Assembly: GCF_017654505.1 (NCBI RefSeq)
Contig: NC_054549.1
Coordinates: 28,569,647-28,633,646 of the forward strand
Source of the DNA: Polyodon spathula
Lineage: Eukaryota; Chordata; Actinopteri; Acipenseriformes; Polyodontidae
Direction of reading: 5' to 3'
DNA length: 64,000 nucleotides
Notes under the pieces: generated by a model
Told to the model about the DNA's origin: nothing
Databases searched by the model: none
Seen by the model: the letters and a program-made list of their open reading frames with translations, nothing else
In this document: positions 16,070 through 32,297 of the stretch, piece by piece
How positions within the stretch are numbered: the stretch's first letter is position 1
Layout of the letters: each line of letters begins with the position of its first letter
Translations under genes and position numbers: made by a program

Positions 16070-16595
16070 CTGCTGTCATTGTAATGTGAAATACACCAAG
16101 TTATTGAATCTAATTAGAAATAAAATGCATATGTATGGTGTGCAAGTTCTTCATCTTATTTTTGGCGAACCCATTCATTTTTATCAGACGAAACAATTAG
16201 AGTTCTATCAAGCGAGCTGGCAAGAGCCCCAGAAAACACTATTTGAAGTGTCTTCTAAATGATTAATTTGTCTTATCAACTGCCAAACATTTCCACTTCT
16301 CTATCAGTAAAATATCCTCCCATCCTAAATTAAAAAATAGCATCTATCTTTTTCATGTATGCTCTCCTTGCTTAGGGGCATGGCTTATTTGAGTTGACGG
16401 ATTGTTCTTGTTAAACTGTGAATTACAATGTTGAGCCATTTATTATTAATCATTTCCATGTACGTTTGTCCAGAGTTCATATTCCCTTTGAAGCAGAACA
16501 GAATTGTCTAAATAGAATTAAGATAACATGAGCCTAAATAGATTTCAGTCTTTGCTTTACGGAATTCAGTAGGAAGCATGTCCAATTGTGCAAAA

Positions 16596-16629
<34 letters not shown>

Positions 16630-17145
16630 AAAAATTAACAGGACTAGCATATTCATTAAAACACAATATGCTTAAAACATAGCATAAAACATTTTAAATT
16701 CAAAGGAAAAATATATGTATGCATGAAAGTCTTATAGAACAGTCTGTTCCTTTTACAATATTCTAATACAGTTGCTTTATTCTGTGCTTGAAGATTTGTA
16801 ATTGATTTTGTTTATTCATATTATGTCCTAGGTTACTTACTGTACCACATAGTTAATTACTGCTGTAATAATGTCACCCCACCATTTGTAGTGTATAGCA
16901 CAGGTTGTGTATCAAACATACATTTTGTCTACATGGACTATATCAATAATGTCATGTACTGTATAGCTCACGATAACCTTACCAAATTAAGTTCATTAAT
17001 AGGGTCTATGATTTTAGGTTTGATCACTGATTTAAAAAAAAAACAGAAAGAAGTGAAATTGTTTCAATTTCTGCTGCTATTTGATATGAGCAGTTCTCAG
17101 GATGCCTCAACACATCAAAGCCAGAGCAGTAATATTGGTTAATTG
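16070..17145. other. AT-rich noncoding sequence with a 30-base A-run
   Basis: The A homopolymer is at 16598-16627. No gene or element ends were recognised on either side of it. Confidence 0.6.
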
Positions 17146-17150
17146 TATAC

Positions 17151-17210
17151 TGAGCATCAAAAAAAACTTATCACTTATAAGTGAGCATCAAAAGAAACTT
17201 ATCACTTATA
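17151..17210. repeat. Tandem duplication of the Tc1 terminal repeat
   Basis: Two consecutive copies of TGAGCATCAAAA(A/G)AAAC plus TTATCACTTATA are 31 bp apart. The outer copy carries a longer A-run. Confidence 0.9.
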
Positions 17211-17291
17211 TTTGGATAAAATTCAGTAGATGTGATCGAAAAATGACAAACTCTATTTTAGAGCAGGTGCAGTGACTTTTTAATGTGCTGA

Positions 17292-17501
17292 TTAACAATT
17301 GACATCACGAAGATGCTGCAAAATGATCTGTCGGTCATGGGAAGGTTTTGTGACTCTTAATCTCCCAGTTCGTGGCCTGTCATTGACAGAGTGTATCTGG
17401 TTATACCGTCTCACCAGGTTTGAAATTGCTGGCTGTGAGCATTCAAGATGGTGAGCCACAGTATGTTTTTTTCTGTGATTTTCTTTATTGCTTTTATTCA
17501 A
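17292..17501 (-). pseudogene. Tc1 transposase N-terminal remnant (paired-like HTH)
   Basis: About 69 codons on the minus strand encode a helix-turn-helix segment with HLECSQPAISNLVRRYN followed by RPRTGRLRVT, the GRPR-like linker between the two DNA-binding helices of Tc1 transposases, and then a DRQIILQHLRD segment. The frame ends at 17292, before any catalytic Asp. It lies just inside the right inverted repeat, as expected for the 5' end of the gene. Clearly nonfunctional as a transposase; a bare DNA-binding peptide is conceivable but unsupported. Confidence 0.8.
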
Positions 17502-17744
17502 GCTTGCAGTTCAACAGCTGAAATCACTCCATATCCAGAGTCCGATCAACTATCTCACTAATTAGGTGATTAAGTGCATGTGCTTCAGTCATAGTCACTC
17601 AAGCATGTCATGGTCAAGGATGAACGAGTGATTAAAAAGAAACCAAAAACATTTTGTCAATGTCCATCATTTATATACCTTATATTTTTTTTCGAAAATA
17701 AATCTGTTATAATAGTGATAAGTTTTTTTTTGATGCTTGGTATA

Positions 17745-18677
17745 GAAATAACTGATCAAATCACTTAAACAATCAGCTGGTTCCTTTAACCACTGAATTC
17801 TCTTCTGTCAAAAATTGACAGAGCACATGAAGTAATGCCAGAATGGATTAATAGTACTGTTTATTCAAACCTTCATATTTTAAGTGTGCCCCAAAGCAGC
17901 CACACAATACATATGGCAACTCTTTGATCAAACATACACAGAAGACTGTGTTGGCTGTGCATCTGGGGATTGTTGACAGGTCTGACTAACAATGGAAAGA
18001 AAATTACAGGTATGCCAGTAAAGCTATACTTTTCAGCACCCCACTACTTACTCTTTAAACTCCCTTATTAACAAACTGTTTCAAAGTCTGCATCTCTGAG
18101 TTTTCTTCAGCGCCAACCATTTTTGTGACATATTGGTCTGTCCAGTGTGTAATAGTTCAGTGGATTCAAAAGGTGTACAGTATGGGAAACTTCTGGCACA
18201 ACGTATACTGTTAACCACTATGCAGGAGCTGGTGTTATCTGAGATATGACTTTGTCCAAAGTTCCTTCTACAATTTCCAGTTCCCCTTTTGCCAGTTCCA
18301 CTCTAAGAAAAGAAGCTGGTGATATACCTAGGATATTAAATAACAATTACATTTGTAGGGGTATTAAGTATAAAAGTATAAAAAGATACAACACAAGAAG
18401 TTCATTCAGATGTCTTCAACATTATGGACCTGGCTTCAGAGCTTTCTGTTTCAGTGAACCAATACTAGTGAAGCCATTGGTGCTAGATTAATACTGTACT
18501 TTAAAGTATATTAAAAATACTGTACTCATTTTGACTCACTTTTGACTTTGAAATTATATTTCAAATGTATAGTGTCTATCTAAACTATATTTTAGCAGTA
18601 GTTACCGAAAAGTAAAAATGGCACCAACTTGGTCACCATTTTAATTCCAAAAACTTCTATGGGAGCACTTTATAGCT
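17745..18677. other. AT-rich noncoding sequence, no gene seen
   Basis: The only sizeable frame (about 80 codons from 18246) has no domain. Nothing else was recognised. Confidence 0.55.
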
Positions 18678-18752
18678 GAGAAGAAGAAGAAGAAGAAGAA
18701 GAAGAAGAAGAAGAAGAAGAAGAAGAAGAAGAAGAAGAAGAAGAAGAAGAAG

Positions 18753-18782
<30 letters not shown>
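18678..18782. repeat. (AAG)25 followed by (AAC)n trinucleotide repeat
   Basis: About 76 bp of pure AAG runs into about 29 bp of AAC. Long AAG/CTT tracts can form triplex DNA. Minus-strand frames through it read as poly-Leu and poly-Val and are artefacts. Confidence 0.97.
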
Positions 18783-18784
<2 letters not shown>

Positions 18785-18835
18785 GAAAAATGCTGTTTTT
18801 ATGCTTGATTTTCTGAAATAATCTGTTCAGAAGCT

Positions 18836-23504
<4,669 letters not shown>

Positions 23505-23760
23505 TAATAAGAACATAAGAAATGGTGAAAGCAGACATAGACTGTTTGCTCATTTAGGCTTAACCTTCGCTAGCACACCATTAGCCCCAGATCAGTGCTG
23601 TCTACATGATTGTTTCCTGAGTAATGACCTCAGTGATTTAACCTTATCTATAGCATTTAGGATTGTATCACCTTTAATTTCCCTGTCATCTCTGAAGAGT
23701 CTGAATTCTTAGCTCATTACATTTAGTCAGGGATAAGGCTGCACCACCAAGTCACCAATT
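23505..23760 (-). mobile_element. Possible degraded LINE-tail repeat, minus strand
   Basis: It opens with AAGAACATAAGAAATGG, the reverse complement of the TTTCTTATGTTCTT-type ending that the repeat at 45605 approaches on the plus strand. The interior is too diverged for me to align. Boundaries and assignment are weak. Confidence 0.3.
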
Positions 23761-26700
23761 TTAGAACTCCAACAATGAATTTTCCTGAAATACTTTTTTT
23801 TTTTCCAAGTTTTAAGAATTATGTTTTTTTTTTAGAGGCTGGAAATAAAGTATGCTAATATTTTTTAATTGACCATTCTCTTAACATATTCCTGACTGTG
23901 TATTAAACCAGAAAAAAATCTTAAAATAGAAAACTGTTTTTGTAATTATTTTTGGCAGTGTAGTTGTTCTTTTCTATACCTTTGAGTTCAGTAGTGGACA
24001 CAACAACAATTACACACATGAGGTGAAAATAAATAGGTGTTGTGTGTTGCTCTTACCATGTTGGTAGATGTGTAATTGCAATACTGAAGAGGTTTGCGAT
24101 GTCTTTTGTAATCCTGTAGTTACTGTGCAGAGGCTGTGTTAAGGCGTAGCAATTCCTTAAGTATGGTGAAATGCGTTATACTCATTCACACTCTGACTGT
24201 GTAAGGGTGTCATAAAAGCAATAGCAAGTCATAAGAAATATGCACTAACCGAGAAGGGACTGACGGAAAACACTGTGTATGCTAGAGCTCATTGGGCTTA
24301 GATTACAATTCACTTCCCAGTCCGATCATTCTGCCCCATGCAGAGATTGTTAAATTATAGAGTAGCATTTGACATGAATTCAAATCAAACTTAGAGTTTG
24401 GGCTCAGGATATACTTTCAAAGGAATTTTAATACAAGTTTTTAATACAAGTATATAGCTCCATCTTCTGGTATTATCTGGCTCAAGCAATATTTACAAGA
24501 TTCAGTGCTAACTGTATCAGAGCCTTTAAATTAGAACTTTAACTTTGAACTAGAGTATATTACAGATCATAAAATGAACCAAACTGCTTATTGAAGGTAT
24601 TAATGTATATAATGTCATATATCAGAAATCAACCAATCACAGTGAAGTATTTGCCAAAATGTCAGTATGTCATGTGCATAGAAGCTCACACCAAATTCAA
24701 ATGTTCAAAAATCAAAACAATACAAAAACAACACACACTTGGTACCTTTCGTAAAATGGATTGTGTTATTAATGTCGCTCTTTCCTTAGATTATGACAAA
24801 CACTTGTTTCTCCAAAGAAAATATTACCAAAATCGCTACAAACATTTAAAAACAAAAGCCAAGCTGCACAATATGGTGTCTCTTTTACAAGAACAGGCAC
24901 TCCATACATGACATCTTAACTTATAAAAAAATAATATTAATAATTGCTCATACTGCATACAATAATAACTTTTGCAAGTAAAGTTTACAAGCAAAAAGGT
25001 CCCTTAAAAAAATGCAATAATATGACTGTATTTTGTCACCTATTCTTTATATTAGGCCTTATAGATCCTGTTATGTGTTAATATATAACATTATGGGTGT
25101 CCTGACACAATACAACAGTGATGATGTTTAATATACAGCTCTATCAAATGGCACACAAAAGATATACAAATCTATAACCAGACTCAAATACAAATAAACA
25201 TATATTTAGGTCCTCTACAAATTTACCATACTGTATCATCTGTATTTGAATCTGTGTCTTTGCAAAATATCAGTAATTTGGATACAAAACCAGGTTCTTG
25301 CTAGTCAACATGTGTGTCTGATTTACTGGGGTATATTTTAATGACCAAAACAGTGGGGTAATATGTTTCTGTATTTAACCTTGCAATAGACCCCCTTTGT
25401 ATTGCCTGATGTAACCAAAACATATTTTATATAATACGGAATATACCGTTATGTCAAGGATTTTGTGCGCTCCATTTTATAGGTGCATTTCTTAGTAGCA
25501 TGAACGAGAGAAGTGCCTGGCAGTTCCATTACTGTTATCTATAGTATCTGAATTGTACCTTAATCTTTTACATCTCTATCTGCAGTACCACTTAACCACA
25601 CCAGTGAAACAATAAAAAATACACACAACAAAGGAATGCTGTGCGCAGCGTATCGAACCACAAACCATGAAATGTCAGCATTCTTTTATACAGTACAGTT
25701 ACAGTATTTGAGCAAATGTGTCAGGAAGGCTGGAAAATTAGCAATAGTAAACAGGGCAGCAACAGCAGCTCGTGGGTATTGGAAATCCGTTGAACTGCAC
25801 ACAACAATGCTTCCACCTGCAGCTGTCTTTACCCTGGTAATCCTGCACCTGTACTCTCCACAGGACTTGCCAGCTCAGCCTGACTGTGTGATGCACTTTA
25901 AATACATCAAAAAGCTATTAGTCTCATAAATGTTTTTTTCAATGTACAATAAGGCATGAGGGCATGTGCCAATTTAGATAAGGATATGCTACTGCAATAA
26001 ATGTAGACTTTTTTTTATTAAGTGGCATCAATTACACATTAAAGTGATTGTAGCAAATAAAATCCCATCAACCTTGTCTGCTTTTTACACATCCATTAGC
26101 TGCATAGGTTTCAAAGGTGTGTTTTAATCTGATTTCTGGTACTGCATTAAGTTAAAGAAAGTTCTTGGTTTCCATGCCGTGTTCTCAGGAAATCTGTTAC
26201 ACTTGCACTGGCTGTTTAGAGCCAGGATGGTAGCTGTTGAAGGGGTGTGGACAGTTCCACTCCATGTGAAATGACCGATACATGTCTACTATAACATGTG
26301 TTTCTTTCAAAACCACACATGAGACCTATATAACCAATAGAAGTCCACAAAAGGTAAGAGGTTATTGTGTTGGCTACAATCACCTTGAAGGCAGAGAGAC
26401 TGATTCTCAAAGCTTAGCACAGCAATCACACCTGGTTATTATTGCCCATTTAACAAAACTTGTGAACACATTTGCTTTTAATTAGCTCTATCTGTAATAA
26501 GTTTCTAGTTCCTCAAAGGAAAACCAGATTCCCATTGGCCTTTACCGTGTACATTATTTGAAACGTAAAGAGACACATCTAGGGGAGGACTGAGTGTCTT
26601 GTTGTGACTTCAATCTGTCAGTACAGCAGCTGTTTTGGGGCTAGTATGCTAATCTAGTCCCACGAGTTTCAAGTGAGACCTCATTGAGCAACAAAATAAA

Positions 26701-27871
26701 ATTTGTTCATCTTATCTCAAATTTAAAAAAAGGAGTCACAGTTTTTTATTCAGTAATTGTTACAAATCAACTGTAAACATGGTATTGTCTGACAAATCTA
26801 TATACCATCTGAAGGTATAATAAACAAAAGCCTTTTGTTGCCTGACATTTTCTCCCAAAATGACAAGACAGTTATATGTATATGTTTCCTGATTGCTGCA
26901 ATTCAAAAAACTCAGTGGCAAGGCAGTAACTACATTGAAGAATCGATGAAATTACTTTAACTCACAACATAAGTACAAATACAATAAAACACCACAGCAA
27001 AGAAGAGCTGAAAGACAAATTACAGAGGCTACCCACACCTGATATAAAGAATCTACCCCAAGTAAATCAAACTACAAAGTGGCTTGGGCTTCTCCTTCTG
27101 GAAGATGGGCCATGTCTATAGCTGCTTCTTTTCCCTATAAACCCAATACTGGCTGACTCAGATCTCACTTTTGCTTGCCGGGATATTACCCTTGGCATAA
27201 ATCCTCTTGTTTACTATGCATCACACACATGCATGCACGCACGTACAATCCAGTTAAATCTTTCCTATATTACATTCACAGATACATAGTTCAATAATTC
27301 GATGCATTTCTGTTTTCTGTGATCATTTCTTATGCTGTCTGATAGACCTTTTCAGTCATTAGAACATCACATGTTCTTTTTCTTATTTTTGGCACATAGT
27401 CTGCAAGATCTCAAAGAATAGTGTTGACTAACTTCTTTTAATTCAAATGACTTTTACCCACTCATTAAAGAGAACAGTGAATAGTGGACTCACTCAATCT
27501 CTAGGTTGTCCCATAACTCAGGTAGAGGCATTACAGGCATTATCATACTGTATATTATGCTCATTAGGTTGTTTTCTGTTAAATCGGGCACACACTATCT
27601 ACATCAATGTGTTTTAGTGTCTTCCTAAAACTTGGCAGAACACGTAAAGCAAAGGCAACTGCAATGTTTTTTGATGTTTTTTTTATCATCCAAGCGCAAA
27701 GTTAGCAAAAAAAAAAAAAAATTCTCAATTTGAAATGCTAGAAATAAACATCCAAGAAGGTTAATTTGAGTGCACCTTGTTGTTTCTTAATGGTGAGTCC
27801 TATAGTTACACTGATGTACAAATCTGCAGATGGAATTGTATGCATTACACAGTATGATGAAGGCTAAAAAG
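23761..27871. other. AT-rich noncoding sequence, no gene seen
   Basis: Scattered A and T runs occur, with no element ends. Frames near 24591 (106 codons) and 25636 (97 codons) lack domains and conserved-looking composition, so they are left uncalled. Confidence 0.6.
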
Positions 27872-28030
27872 CAGGGGTGGCCAACCCTGGTCCTGGAGAG
27901 TCACAATCCTACAGCGTTTCTGGGTTTCTCTAAATAATCAATGGCTACAGACCTGGAAAAAAAATGTTAGTGTTGACCAAGTAAATAAACAATTGGATAA
28001 ATTTAGTAATTGAGTAATTGAATACATCAA
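27872..28030 (+). mobile_element. hAT-like repeat end, truncated
   Basis: The stretch starts CAGGGGTGGCCAACCCTGG, matching the CAGGGGTSSSCAACC pattern of hAT (Charlie-type) terminal repeats. The sequence after it is AT-rich, with repeated AATTGA words. No matching right end or 8-bp target duplication was found, so it appears truncated. Confidence 0.45.
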
Positions 28031-30362
28031 TTTAGGCATTAAGATTGGCATGCTTTCTCAGATGCCTTGTTATACACTTCCCTTGATTAGTGATTAAAAA
28101 TTCCACAGCCTTCAATATACATACAAAGTGCATTCTAATATGCTATAATATAACATAATTCAATGCACAGGCATCTCTCCTCCCATGAAAACCCAATCTT
28201 TATGTGATGTAATTTCCATTTCATACAAGGCATTTACAGCTTATAAATAAATAAATACATTTTCTGGCAGATTCACTGCATGGTTTACCTGTAATTATAA
28301 GTTGGAAAAGAGGAATATTTACTAAAATAATATTGACTGTTTTTTATCATCCAAATTGCCAGTTGTTTTAAGAAACAAAATCTGAAACACATTCCTGTAA
28401 ATACAGTACAAGCTGGCATAAAGTGTGTATGTTTACTGACAGCTGATCATCTCCCAAACTGCCTGTTGGAAAAAAAATAATAATCACACTCATTCCTGTA
28501 CTAAAACTTGGCAGCTCCAGTGTAATTATTTTTTGACAGTTATGTCAGTTATTAGCATGGCTCTTTAAGGCTTCCCAAAAAGGAGGGAATGGATCAGGCT
28601 AGGCTAATGGATTTAACTCCAGTATGGCAGACGGTTGTGTTCCTGGTAGAATAGCTTTTGACACACACTCCTGAACAAGGCTTCATTAATTGACCTATAT
28701 AGTGGCAGTGGCAGGTTATCTATCCCAACACTATGCAGAGGGATCACACACCCCATCTTGGGCTTTTAATTTGAGTATATACAGTATATACATTTGTAAT
28801 AAATGTGCATTGTTATGCCTCCTTAAACTAGGTAGGAAATAAACAAGCAACAATCCAGTTTAATAATCCAACAAGAACTTTATTTAAAATAAAATAAAAT
28901 TTCACATCATTTTAATGAAACTTTGTACTTTTAAAGAATTAACTATAGCATGTTTTGAACTATAACTCACTCTCCTCTTTACAGGACCCCATAAAGTTCC
29001 TATACATTCTAGACTTGTACACTGAACGAACTACTGTAACCCTGCATATGGTGGAAAATCCCACCCTGAACATAGGCAATCATTGAAGTGGTATGTGCGG
29101 AGTGTCTCTTTCCTCCTGTTATTCTCATTTTACCAAAGCAGATCAAACAATGGGCTGAGGAACCCCCCCCCCCCCCCCCCAGAGGACAGTTAGGGACTAA
29201 TGCGATTGACATCTCTGCTTGAGTCAGCTAACCTGCTGGGTTTTCCTGCTATTTGCAGCAGTGTCCAGATCTGCAGGAAATACCATATTCATTTCCAGTG
29301 GCTTTTTGTACAAACATTATTCTGACTTGAACTTTAGCAAGATAAGGATCCTTGTTTAAAAAAAGGTACTTCACTCCTTCTAATACTGTTATGCATACTT
29401 ATCTGATGAACTAATTAAATCATCGTTAAGGTGTTTGTTAGAGATGTGTACAGTGAGTTTTAGTCCTAGTAGTAATCTTGGATTGGGATCTGCAGTCAAA
29501 TTGTAACTTTTACAGCTTGACTGAGTAAAGCCTTTTAAACTTCTGATTTCTATTTCTGCAGTTTAGCAACTCCACTGTAGTCTTTTCCCAACCAAAACAT
29601 TTCGCTTCCAGCACTTTCCATTTAATTATCCCCATGTGTATAATACGAACAACCCACGGGATCGGAGTTCTAAATGTATAGGTTTGTTAGTTCAACTGAC
29701 TGTGCCTGAAAGTTCATTGATATTTAGTTCATAAATAATCTCTCTGTGAGCCTTTCTGCAGCAGTCTACTCATAATTGATCAGTCTGCCTGGCCCTAACA
29801 CACAATCATTTGTGCCCAACCTGATATAGGGACAGCTGTCCTTGTCCCCTGAGCTATAGCAGTAGGCCTCTATTCCATCCAGATTTGAACTCTGAAGGAG
29901 TTCTACAGCTATTTTTATTAATGGCTTGTGTTACGTAGCTATGCTGGTTGTACTCTACGGGAATCAATATTCCATAGCAGATGTTGCTCTCGCAGCACAG
30001 GACAATAGATATTACACATTAGCATGTGCATAACAGCCTTGCTACAAGCAATTAAGGGTTACCACATTGTCTGAGCGCTTTCCAATGCCAAAATACAAAT
30101 GTAATCAAAGCAAGGTTTCAAAAATAAGATATACAGACAAAGAGACATCTGTTCTAATACAGCATTGCTGATATGATATGCACCATGGGCAGCTGGTGTT
30201 TAAATTGTTCTGAAGGTAGTATGTGATCTCAATGGCCATCACCTATTACCTTCAGGGAAGTCTGTTCTTCAGAATGGCCTGCTTAGTCAACCTGTTATTC
30301 CTCAGAAAACTACAGTATTTGTGCAGAAACCACCTACCAACTGAACAGTTTTTGCCTGACTA
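28031..30362. other. AT-rich noncoding sequence with an 18-base C-run
   Basis: The C homopolymer is at 29163-29180. No gene was recognised. Confidence 0.55.
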
Positions 30363-30384
30363 ATATATATATATATATATATAG

Positions 30385-30429
<45 letters not shown>

Positions 30430-30498
30430 ATTATATATATATATAATCAGTCCGTTTTTGCACAAATCAACCATATACCATATACGTGATAAATCTGC

Positions 30499-30581
<83 letters not shown>
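30363..30581. repeat. Two (TA)n arrays separated by 55 bp
   Basis: TA-rich arrays occupy about 30363-30446 and 30502-30581. The spacer contains short unique words, including ACCATATACCATATACG. Confidence 0.95.
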
Positions 30582-30583
<2 letters not shown>

Positions 30584-30785
30584 CACTTATGTTAGAAGTC
30601 ATATACAATAATGTTATCTAGGATTTGTTAAACAATAAGTGGATTTGAATATAAGTGCATCATTTGTACCTAAATGTACTATTGGCTATATTTAGACAAT
30701 TGCATTGTTAAGGCTAACAATTTAAAAAATATTTTAACAAATCTTGCCATATCTATTTTATGTAAATGATTTCTAATAGGGTCGC

Positions 30786-30958
30786 TGTGGCAGGGTAGCC
30801 AAAGTGAGGAGACTCAGAGTCAGAAAGTCCAGCAAATGAAATACTTTTAATTAAATAATAAACACACAAAACAAAAAGGCACAATGGCCAAATAAAAAGA
30901 CACGCAAAACAGTCTGCTTCGGAAACCCCCGATCTAAAAAAAAAAAATAAAATAGCAA
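30786..30958 (-). mobile_element. Reverse-oriented 3' part of a related LTR
   Basis: Read on the minus strand, the fragment ends CTACCCTGCCACA, like the CA-terminated 3' ends of the solo LTRs. Going inward it keeps the same order of features as those copies in reverse: TTTAATT-type AT block, TTTTGTTTTG, a GGCCATTGTGCC block (compare GGCCATGAGTGCC in copy 1), then a TTTTGCGTGTC block. The upstream half is missing and it ends near an A-run at about 30939. It is more diverged than the two solo copies are from each other. Confidence 0.5.
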
Positions 30959-31671
30959 CCTGTCAGCAGCCTCAGACTTTAACTGGTATTTGTGTGAGAT
31001 GTGAGGTTAGCATTCATCCAATGCCAGGTCTTCCTACCCGAGTATACTGCAGAGCTTCATCTGAAACACAAGACCATTTGCACGATGTGCTTGTACTTCC
31101 CAGCAGCGGATGGTTCCATGCTTCCAGTCGTATTATCAGCATACACAGCTTATGAGCTGGCTTATTTTCAATGCTCTTTTAAATGTGTATTTGTTTCATT
31201 TATTACATCTAGGAGCTAGGAGTTTGTACAGATGGAGTAAAATTGCTTTGTGAAAAAGATCAGTAATCAAATGTCCAGGGTTAAAAAAAAATGTGGCCGT
31301 GAAATGGATTATTTCTGCTGGACAGCACTAACAGAACATTATTGAGAGAATCCTAAAATACAGTTGTGCACCAACTGTAAATATACTGTCTGAACGTGAG
31401 TGGTCTGTATCATTACTATGACCAGAGGTTATACAATATTGCACTGAGCTGGTTAATGTTCACTGGACACTACCTGTAACCTGTAATTTATTGAGGGAAT
31501 GCATGGTATAAGCATGGTAAAAGCACCAGTACACTACAAAAAGATTGTGCAAATTATATTTGTTACAGTAAAAGTTCCATAACTAAATATCCTTGTACTG
31601 TATGTGAAATGCTTTTTGAACAGTAATATACAGTAATATACAGATATACAGTATGCTGTACAATATGTATT
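30959..31671. other. Noncoding spacer between LTR remnants
   Basis: It includes a short tandem of CAGTAATATA words at 31621-31650. No gene was recognised. Confidence 0.55.
31667..31671. repeat. Target-site duplication GTATT, left copy
   Basis: It is identical to 32293-32297 on the other side of the LTR. Confidence 0.85.
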
Positions 31672-32292
31672 TGTGGCAAAGTGCCCGCCCCTGTGTGTAT
31701 TTTCTGTTATATGTTGTGTGTTAATGTTGGTGTATAGTCATTAGTAGACGTGATATAAATGGGTCTGTGTAACACTATTGTTTAAAATGTATATTTGTAT
31801 TTTGTCACGAGGATTGCACAGCACTTCATGTGCAAGTAAAATGTAATAATATGTGAGCACGGGGAATTGCACTTTATTAATTCACGTGCAGTTGTACCGC
31901 AACTCCAATTGAGTGATTGATTAGCAGTCGAGTCTCGGTACAGCTGCATAAAAGCAACGTGTTTTCACCCACTTGGGGTTGGGTGTTTGGTGAGTTGAGA
32001 ACGGGATTGGAGAGGGAGGTAATAAATAATAAAATAATAACTTAAAGTTAAAATATCTGCTCACCTTGTTGTGTTGTGTAGTGTTAGTCCGTTTTGTTTG
32101 TCTCTTTTGTTTTGGCGAATGTGCCGTGTCCTGTGTTTTTGTGTTTGTTACAATCGTTTATTTTCTGGCTGTCTGTTCATTTATTAAATGCTGAGAGAAA
32201 CCATTCACTCAGCTCCATCAAACTCCACCTCTCTCTGTCGTTTATTTCCTGTTTCTGGTCTGAAGTCACCCACTGCAGCCGTCTTTGTGACA
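31672..32292 (+). mobile_element. Solo LTR, copy 2 of the same family (621 bp)
   Basis: It starts TGTGGCAAAG and ends TTTGTGACA, and is flanked by a perfect 5-bp duplication, GTATT (31667-31671 and 32293-32297). It aligns with the copy at 5979 throughout, including a long nearly identical block from CTTCATGTGCAAGTAAAATG to the CAGCTGCATAAAAGC promoter-like motif (CATAAAAG at 31947-31954) and the ATTAAA signal at 32183-32188. The extra length comes partly from an AATAAT-rich insertion near 32023-32050 and a few bases before the 3' end. The different target duplication shows an independent insertion. No internal coding region remains. Confidence 0.9.
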
Positions 32293-32297
32293 GTATT
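32293..32297. repeat. Target-site duplication GTATT, right copy
   Basis: It directly follows the terminal CA of the LTR and matches 31667-31671. Confidence 0.85.

Larger units (their letters stand above)
17148..17742 (-). mobile_element. Internally deleted Tc1/mariner transposon with both inverted repeats
   Basis: The left end reads (C/T)GAGCATCAAAAAAAAC followed by TTATCACT. The right end, reverse-complemented, reads CAAGCATCAAAAAAAAAC then TTATCACT, so the terminal inverted repeats match over about 25 bp. Both ends abut TATA, consistent with the TA target duplication of this superfamily. At about 595 bp it is roughly half or less of a complete element. Transposase, read on the minus strand, survives only as its N-terminal DNA-binding part; the DDE catalytic domain is missing. 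The left repeat is present twice in tandem with a 31-bp period (17151-17210). It cannot move by itself; movement would need transposase in trans. Confidence 0.85.
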
